Shown here: piece after piece, positions 58,943 to 64,000 of the stretch | How the letters are laid out: each line of letters starts with the position of its first letter | How positions within the stretch are numbered: position 1 is the stretch's first letter | Source: Clostridium sp. K13 | GTDB taxonomy: Bacteria > Bacillota > Clostridia > Clostridiales > Clostridiaceae | Reading direction: 5' to 3' | Assembly (NCBI RefSeq): GCF_019734195.1 | Contig: NZ_JAASHM010000004.1 | Location: 118,814 to 182,813 of the forward strand | Length of the DNA: 64,000 nucleotides | Notes under the pieces: generated by a model | The model's database searches: none | Told to the model about the DNA's origin: nothing | What the model saw: only the letters and a program-made list of their open reading frames with translations | Position numbers and translations under genes: made by a program

Positions 58943-59638
58943 TTAATAAAGTATTATTTCTACTGGTTCGTTTATTTCTATTCCATCTTCAGTTACTATA
59001 CAATTATATGCAAAAATATCTACTCCGTTTTCTTTTGCCAATCTTAAAGCCTCTCCAAATTCCTTATCTCTTATATCATTTGGAGAGAATTTATTAACAG
59101 CTTCTAATTGTATTAAAAACATAGCACCTGCTCCATAGCCTTGTTTTTTTGCTTCAATTAACTCTAACAAATGTCTAGCTCCTCTTTCTGTTGGTGCATC
59201 TGGAAATCTTGCATATCCATCTTCTTCTAAAGTAACTCCTTTTACTTCTAAATAATATTCCTTATTTTCTTCTGTTGCTATTTTAAAATCAAACCTACTT
59301 TTTCCAAAGGTTTTTTCTCTTAAAATAATAGTGTACTCTTCTAGACCCTTTATCTTTTTATTCTTTAAAGCTTCATCAACTACTTTATTAGGTATTTGAG
59401 AGTCTATACTTATAAGTTTTTCTTCTTTATATACTGCCATTAAATCATAGGGGGTCTTCCTTGTAGGATTAGTTTCTTCTCTTAAAAATACAGTACATCC
59501 AGGTACTAATATTTCTCTACATCTTCCTGTGTTAGGCACATGAACTTTTATTTCTTCTCCATCAAGTTTTACAATAGCATTAAATCTATTAGGCCTACTT
59601 ATAAATTCTGCTTTAACTATTTTTTTATTATATTTCAT
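58943..59638 (-). CDS. sfsA: SfsA family DNA/RNA nuclease
   Basis: 231 residues. N-terminal OB-fold (AEFISRPNRFNAIVKLDGEEIKVHVPNTGRCREIL). C-terminal restriction-endonuclease-like domain with SRFDF, YYLEVKGVTLEEDGYARFPDAPTERGARHL and MFLIQLEAV. This matches SfsA, once named a sugar fermentation stimulation protein and now viewed as a nuclease. GGAG precedes the ATG. Confidence 0.94.
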   Translation of the reverse strand: MKYNKKIVKAEFISRPNRFNAIVKLDGEEIKVHVPNTGRCREILVPGCTVFLREETNPTRKTPYDLMAVYKEEKLISIDSQIPNKVVDEALKNKKIKGLEEYTIILREKTFGKSRFDFKIATEENKEYYLEVKGVTLEEDGYARFPDAPTERGARHLLELIEAKKQGYGAGAMFLIQLEAVNKFSPNDIRDKEFGEALRLAKENGVDIFAYNCIVTEDGIEINEPVEIILY

Positions 59639-59714
59639 CTTTTCTCCTTAAAATATTACAATTTATATTAATATTATTCATTTATTTTCTTATTATTATA
59701 TATCTTAATAAAAG

Positions 59715-59987
59715 TTATCCACAACTTTTCAGCTTGAAATTAAAGTTTTTATTTCTATATTTAGTAAAAAGCCATGTTATCCACAGATTTTGTCCACAAT
59801 TATGTTAATATTGTTGATAACTTTTTAATAGAATGCTTGTTCGATTTTTTTATTTCAACATTCTATGTGTTTTTTCTACAATACCCCCTATCTTGTTATA
59901 TATTTTTCTTATACCCTAATATATTGTGTCAATAGGTTTTAAAAAGTTTTCAACAGTTTTTAAAAGTTATCCACATTTTGTGGATAA
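59715..59987. other. DnaA-box cluster
   Basis: Perfect TTATCCACA boxes at 59715-59723, 59777-59785, 59967-59975, and reverse at 59979-59987. Near-matches: TTGTCCACA 59790-59798, TGTTGATAA 59812-59820, TTTTCAACA 59947-59955. The last two perfect boxes form a 14-bp inverted repeat with a 3-base spacer. The surrounding 59639-60120 is very AT-rich and has no gene. It may be a DnaA-titration or reactivation site, or part of an origin. Confidence 0.75.
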
Positions 59988-60121
59988 CTTTTAACATTAT
60001 TAAGATACTTTATACACAATAATAAAATTATACACATTTTCTATAAATAAATTTATCTTTTATTATTGCCTAATGAACTTCATATAAGCATATATAAATT
60101 AAAGTTTTTATTCTTGAACAT

Positions 60122-60174
60122 AAAAATAAGCTGTAGCATATTAGATTTTTTTTATCTAATATTAGCTACAGCTT
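60122..60174. terminator. Terminator after the small membrane protein gene
   Basis: AAGCTGTAG...CTACAGCTT with inner ATTAGA/TCTAAT, T-rich on both strands. Confidence 0.85.
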
Positions 60175-60182
60175 TAATTTAA

Positions 60183-60359
60183 TTATACTATTTTCTTTTT
60201 CTTAAATGTTGTTACTAAGTATTGAATTATAAATATTCCTGGTCCTAAAAGCATTGTTAATACAGGCCATAAAATATGATTTTGTAATTTTTCTTTAGCT
60301 AATTTATATGAACAAAATCCAGCTGTTATTAATAATGCATATGAAACTATGTATGCCAT
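60183..60359 (-). CDS. Small membrane protein (58 residues)
   Basis: Begins ATG 60359 with GGGGGAT about 9 bases upstream; the product starts MAYIVSYALLITAGFCS and ends in KKKKIV. One strong hydrophobic segment (2-17), a second near 30-50 (WPVLTMLLGPGIFIIQYLV), then a basic C-terminal tail. A short two-helix membrane protein of unknown role. It has its own ribosome site and terminator, so it is probably real. Confidence 0.7.
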   Translation of the reverse strand: MAYIVSYALLITAGFCSYKLAKEKLQNHILWPVLTMLLGPGIFIIQYLVTTFKKKKIV

Positions 60360-60528
60360 TTGGTCATCCCCCTAGTATTTAGTAATTTTTATTTTATATA
60401 ATAAGTTTAAAAATCTCAATATGAATAATATGGATTTATTGAATTGTTCATAATTTTAAAAACTTTTTTACTGTTTATTCAAAGTTTATTTAAATTTTTT
60501 TAAAAATAAAATTTTTTTTTAAAAAACC

Positions 60529-60692
60529 TTTACAGTTTTTTTTTACTATGCTATTATTACTCTTGTAAATTGAATAGTGAGCGTGTTACTGGTAAAGCAG
60601 GCAAGGCTTAAATATGTATAAATTACATTTTTATCTCAAATAATAAGAGAGGATAATTATATTAATTTATAGATATTTGAGCCTTTTTTATT
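60529..60692 (+). promoter_or_regulatory. Promoter, RAT site and conditional terminator of the glucose PTS gene
   Basis: Promoter TTTACA (60529-60534), 17 bases, TATTAT (60552-60557). Then GCGTGTTACTGGTAAAGCAG-GCAAGGCTT (60581-60609), matching GlcT-type RNA antiterminator sites (CGTGTTACTG...CAGGCATGAG). It overlaps a 21-bp terminator stem (60604-60624 with 60664-60684, two mismatches) followed by a T run. A GlcT-family antiterminator encoded elsewhere probably controls it. The gap 60360-60764 contains nothing else apparent. Confidence 0.8.
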
Positions 60693-60764
60693 TTTAAAAA
60701 AAGCTTTAGGCTCATGTCATTATAGTACAATTTTAAATTAATAATTTTTAGGAGGAATAATAAA

Positions 60765-62444
60765 ATGATGCAATTTTTACAAAGAATCGGTAAAGCAATC
60801 ATGCTTCCAATTGCAGCACTTCCAATCGCTGGTATCTTACTAGGAGTTGGTGGGGCATTACTAGGAATAGCTGGATTAAACAATCCACCTGCTGTTTATG
60901 AACCATTAATAGCTTTTGTTAATATCCCAGCTATTACAGCTGTTTTAACTGTTATGAAGAATATAGGTGATATAGTATTCGGTAACTTACCTTTACTATT
61001 CGCTGTTGGTGTTGCTGTTGGTTTAGCTAAAAAAGATAAAGGTACTGCTGCTTTAGCTTCAGTATTTGGATTTATCGTAATGAACCAAGTTGTTTCTACA
61101 CTTTTAGCTTTAGGTGTTACTCAATTAGGAGTTCTTACTCCAGATTCAGTTGGTGAATATGGAACTTATATAACTACTAACTTAGGTATATTCACATTAA
61201 ATATGTCTGTATTTGGTGGTATTATAACTGGTATAGTTACTGCATTATTACACAACAGATTCTGCACAATTCAATTACCACCAGTTATTGGATTCTTCTC
61301 AGGTGCAAGATTTGTTCCAATAATAACTTCACTTACAATGGCTTTAGTTGGTGCAGTACTTGCATTTGCATGGCCAGTTGTTCAAGATGGTATTTCTATT
61401 GTTGCTAACTTAGTTAGAGAAGCTGGTACAATCGGTACTTTCTTCTACGGAGTAATTGAAAGAGCGTTAATCCCATTCGGATTACACCACGTATTCTATA
61501 CTCCATTCTGGTTTGGATCATTCGTTGAAGCTAACGTTTTAGTTAACGGTGCTGTTCAAACTGTTGCTGGTGCTAACACTGCTTACTTCGTTCAATTATC
61601 AAGCATGACTGATTTAGTTGGTGCTTCAGCTTCAACTATGAACGATATCGTTAGTGGAACTACTAGATTCATGGCTGGTAAATTCCCATTCATGATGTTT
61701 GGTCTTCCTGCTGCTGCATTTGCTATGTATAGAGCTGCTCTTCCAAGTAAGAAAAAAGCTATTGGATCATTATTATTAGCTGCTGCTGTAACTTCATTCT
61801 TAACTGGTATAACTGAACCATTAGAATTCACATTCTTATTTGTTGCTCCAGTATTATATATTGTTCACTGTGTATTTGCAGGTTTATCATTCATGTTAAT
61901 GGATATATTCAACGTATTTATAGGTATGACATTCTCTGGTGGTGTAATTGACTACTCATTATTCGGTTTACTTCCAGCAGGTGCAGGAGTTCCAACTAAC
62001 TGGTACTGGGTATTAATAGTTGGTGCTGTATATGCAGTAATTTACTACTTCGTATTCTACTTCATGATCACTAAGATGAACTTAAAGACTCCAGGTAGAG
62101 ACGAAAACGAAGGTGAAACTAAACTTTACACTAAGGCTGATTACCAAAACGCTAAGGGTGGTGCTACAGAAGCTGCTGCTCCAAAAGCTTCAACTAAAGG
62201 TGAAATAGCTGAAAAAGCTCCTTTAGTATTAGCTGCTTTAGGTGGAGAAGCTAACATAGTATCTGTTGATGCTTGTATCACAAGATTAAGAGTTGAAGTA
62301 AAAGATAAAGCAAATGTTAACAAGGAAGAATTAAAGAACCTTGGTGCTGCTGGTGTTGTTGAAGTTGGTAACGGAGTTCAAGCTATCTTCGGTGCAAAAG
62401 CAGATGCTTACAAAAATGCTATAAACGAAATTCTTGGTGAATAA
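60765..62444 (+). CDS. ptsG: PTS glucose-family EIICB
   Basis: 559 residues. EIIC about 1-440 (ten helices; GLHHVFYTPFWFGSFVE, TGITEPLEFTFLF), an Ala-rich linker, and EIIB about 480-559 with phospho-Cys C504 in SVDACITRLR. There is no EIIA domain; that must come from another protein. The GlcT-type leader supports glucose as substrate, although EIICB proteins of this family also include N-acetylglucosamine carriers. Codon use is richer in C-ending codons (AAC, TTC, TAC) than neighbours, typical of highly expressed genes. AGGAGG lies 10 bases before the ATG. Confidence 0.9.
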   Translation: MMQFLQRIGKAIMLPIAALPIAGILLGVGGALLGIAGLNNPPAVYEPLIAFVNIPAITAVLTVMKNIGDIVFGNLPLLFAVGVAVGLAKKDKGTAALASVFGFIVMNQVVSTLLALGVTQLGVLTPDSVGEYGTYITTNLGIFTLNMSVFGGIITGIVTALLHNRFCTIQLPPVIGFFSGARFVPIITSLTMALVGAVLAFAWPVVQDGISIVANLVREAGTIGTFFYGVIERALIPFGLHHVFYTPFWFGSFVEANVLVNGAVQTVAGANTAYFVQLSSMTDLVGASASTMNDIVSGTTRFMAGKFPFMMFGLPAAAFAMYRAALPSKKKAIGSLLLAAAVTSFLTGITEPLEFTFLFVAPVLYIVHCVFAGLSFMLMDIFNVFIGMTFSGGVIDYSLFGLLPAGAGVPTNWYWVLIVGAVYAVIYYFVFYFMITKMNLKTPGRDENEGETKLYTKADYQNAKGGATEAAAPKASTKGEIAEKAPLVLAALGGEANIVSVDACITRLRVEVKDKANVNKEELKNLGAAGVVEVGNGVQAIFGAKADAYKNAINEILGE

Positions 62445-62479
62445 TAATATAGAATTTAATGTATTTAAAATATTAGAGT

Positions 62480-62510
62480 AAAAAAAGTGGCTATTAAGCC
62501 ACTTTTTTTT
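62480..62510. terminator. Bidirectional terminator
   Basis: AAAAAAGTGGCT/AGCCACTTTTTTTT between convergent ptsG and cfa. Confidence 0.9.
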
Positions 62511-62558
62511 AGTTATTACTTAATAATATTAAGTTATTCCTTTATCTCTAATGCATAA

Positions 62559-63737
62559 CTATTTATACATGTATTCCCTTGTCATAGGTAAATTATTGTT
62601 AACTCCCTTTACAAATAATATTTGATGCAAGTCTATTACTCCATTATTAAATGAAGCTGCACAAGAATATAGATACATTCTCCACATTCTTATAAATTTT
62701 TCATCAAACATTTTTTTAACTTCATCTATATTATCATCAAAGTTTTTTGCCCAATGTAATAAAGTCTTTGTATAGTGTAATCTTAAGCTTTCTACATCTA
62801 TTGTATGATAGTTATAATCTGCTGATATTTCTATTATTTCTCTAAAGCTTGGTATAACACCACCTGGGAATATATATTTTTTTATCCATGCATCTCCCTC
62901 TGATTCCTTAAGACCACTTATGTAATGTAATAAAAATAATCCGCCTTTCTTTAATACAGCATTAATATTTTCAAAGAATAAATCGTAATTTGATCTACCT
63001 ACATGCTCTAACATACCAACACTTACAATTCTATCAAATGAAAGACCACTCTTTTCTAATTCTCTATAATCCATCATTCTTACTTCTAATAAATCTTCTA
63101 AATTTTCTTTTTTTATTCTCTCTTTAAACTTTTTATATTGTTCTTGACTTAAGGTTATTCCTAATCCTTTTACTTTGTACTGTTTAGCTGCTTCTATAAG
63201 CAAGCCTCCCCACCCACAACCAATATCAAGTAATGTTAATCCTTCACTTAAATTAAGCTTTTTTAATATATGATTAATCTTGTTCATTTGTGCATTATAT
63301 AATGATTCATTTTCATTTTTAAAATACGCACATGAATAGCTTAATGTATCATCTAACCATATTTTATAAAAATCATTTCCTATATCATAATGTGATGAAA
63401 CTTCTTCTTTTTGCTTTTTCATACATGTTGATCCACAGAATATATTTTTTAAACTACTAAAATTTGTTGAGAATTTGTCTATGCATCTTAGTAGTTCATT
63501 AAATACAGTGAACATATCACCTTCTATTTCCACATCTCCATTCATATATGCTTCACCAAATGTTAAGGAAGTACTAGTTAATAAATCCTTTTTCTTTAAT
63601 GGTTTCTTTAATATTATTCTAAATTTCGGTTCATCTGGTCCTATTTTTATTTCTTCACTATCCCAAAACTTTAATCTAAAAGAAATTTCATCAAAATTCT
63701 TTAGAAAAGTTTTAAAAAAGCTTTTTTCTATATCCAT
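62559..63737 (-). CDS. cfa: Cyclopropane-fatty-acyl-phospholipid synthase
   Basis: 392 residues from ATG 63737 (GAGAGGAG 10 bases upstream); an in-frame ATG at 63791 lies within an inverted repeat and has no ribosome site. An N-terminal lipid-binding domain precedes the SAM-binding core LTLLDIGCGWGGLLIEAA, then MLEHVGRSNYDLFF and a late YLYSCAASFNNGVIDLHQI. It methylenates unsaturated membrane lipids, usually in stationary phase or under acid stress. Single gene. Confidence 0.93.
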   Translation of the reverse strand: MDIEKSFFKTFLKNFDEISFRLKFWDSEEIKIGPDEPKFRIILKKPLKKKDLLTSTSLTFGEAYMNGDVEIEGDMFTVFNELLRCIDKFSTNFSSLKNIFCGSTCMKKQKEEVSSHYDIGNDFYKIWLDDTLSYSCAYFKNENESLYNAQMNKINHILKKLNLSEGLTLLDIGCGWGGLLIEAAKQYKVKGLGITLSQEQYKKFKERIKKENLEDLLEVRMMDYRELEKSGLSFDRIVSVGMLEHVGRSNYDLFFENINAVLKKGGLFLLHYISGLKESEGDAWIKKYIFPGGVIPSFREIIEISADYNYHTIDVESLRLHYTKTLLHWAKNFDDNIDEVKKMFDEKFIRMWRMYLYSCAASFNNGVIDLHQILFVKGVNNNLPMTREYMYK

Positions 63738-63773
63738 ATAGTTAGCTCCTCTCACAAAATTATAAAATAAATT

Positions 63774-63846
63774 AACCATTGTCATTAACAAATATATTTA
63801 TGGCGCTATATGAGAATTTATAAATATATTATTAATAACAATGGTT
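63774..63846. repeat. Long AT-rich inverted repeat upstream of cfa
   Basis: AACCATTGT-xATTAA... (63774-63801) pairs with ...TTAATAACAATGGTT (63820-63846), about 24 of 27 positions. Purpose unknown. Confidence 0.5.
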
Positions 63847-63928
63847 TTAGGCTTGATTCGCCTTATATATTAAATTATTCCAATAAATATATATTTTATT
63901 CAAAAAAGCAGTGATTATGTTTATGATA

Positions 63929-64000
63929 TGCTCCCTTTATAGTAGACAGTTAAAATAATAAAACTGTCATTACTATAGAGGGAGCAATTTTTATGGGAAG
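63929..64000 (+). mobile_element. Possible left end of an element: hairpin masking a ribosome site and partial CDS start
   Basis: An imperfect inverted repeat (63929-63951 with 63962-63986) places GAGGGAGC, the likely ribosome site, inside the stem. An ATG follows at 63994 and runs off the window. Stems that mask a transposase start are common in insertion sequences, but only 7 coding bases are visible, so this is tentative. Confidence 0.3.

Noticed and set aside
59639..60120. Main chromosomal origin
   Set aside because: The DnaA boxes fit, but dnaA, dnaN and rpmH are absent and gene orientation does not switch here. I keep it only as a DnaA-box cluster.
60662..60883. Minus-strand open frame at the ptsG start
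   Set aside because: Overlaps the leader terminator and the first ptsG codons antisense; no ribosome site.

Overview
The window is AT-rich, with AT-ending codons, strong AGGAGG-type ribosome sites, U-tract terminators between most genes, LPxTG-anchored glycosidases, a GH84 hexosaminidase and many PTS genes. This points to Clostridium sensu stricto, probably a host- or gut-associated glycan user; the genus is my inference. About three quarters of the genes lie on the minus strand. I saw no rRNA, tRNA, CRISPR array or complete insertion sequence.

Layout. 1-3.4 kb: end of a surface-glycan cluster (PglF-type dehydratase, PglE-type aminotransferase, PglC-type sugar transferase). 4-6 kb: a LuxR-type regulator with a degenerate receiver, and a lone type IV pilin-like gene. 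6-16 kb: M18 aminopeptidase, CDF metal exporter, an 866-residue Sel1-repeat protein, a polar amino acid ABC importer and a two-P-loop ATPase. 16-21 kb: a cell-wall-anchored GH84 enzyme and an Fe-S protein. 21.6-28.3 kb: a bacteriocin cassette. 28.3-31.5 kb: an M20 amidohydrolase and a YfcC-family transporter behind a lysine riboswitch. 31.5-37 kb: a chitobiose-type operon (GntR, EIIA, ChbG, ChbF, EIIC, EIIB). 37-43 kb: GH2 beta-galactosidase, AraC regulator and GPH symporter. 43-49 kb: an anchored GH63-type glycosidase, a glucose-family EIICBA and a LicT-type antiterminator. 49-59.6 kb: HelD, FtsH, signal peptidase I with a DUF3006 protein, LysA behind a second lysine riboswitch, a TIM-barrel protein, a DUF1576 membrane protein and SfsA. 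59.7-60 kb: a cluster of DnaA boxes. 60.5-64 kb: a glucose-type EIICB with its own antiterminator site, Cfa, and the edge of a possible mobile element.

Main discoveries. (1) The 21.6-28.3 kb block encodes a lactococcin-972-like secreted peptide with two added cysteines, the family's ABC ATPase and large membrane protein, an unexpected 719-residue lipoprotein that looks like a propeller fused to a solute-binding domain, and a LytTR regulator with no kinase. It is bracketed by two nearly identical 41-bp direct repeats, and a truncated gene abuts one repeat. (2) The GH63 gene has a textbook antitermination leader (RAT site overlapping a 26-bp terminator stem). Its likely antiterminator gene, 2 kb away, is cut by an in-frame TAG just after the first PRD, which may leave a constitutive fragment. 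(3) The chitobiose EIIC is also cut by an in-frame TAA. (4) Two lysine riboswitches link a YfcC transporter/M20 hydrolase operon and lysA. (5) A 270-bp DnaA-box cluster lies far from any dnaA gene in view.

How the genes fit together. Surface enzymes (GH84, GH63-type) trim host or dietary glycans, and PTS and GPH transporters import the sugars. Local control is by antiterminators, an AraC protein with a 21-bp-spaced operator, and GntR. The bacteriocin cassette would give a competitive advantage in the same niche.
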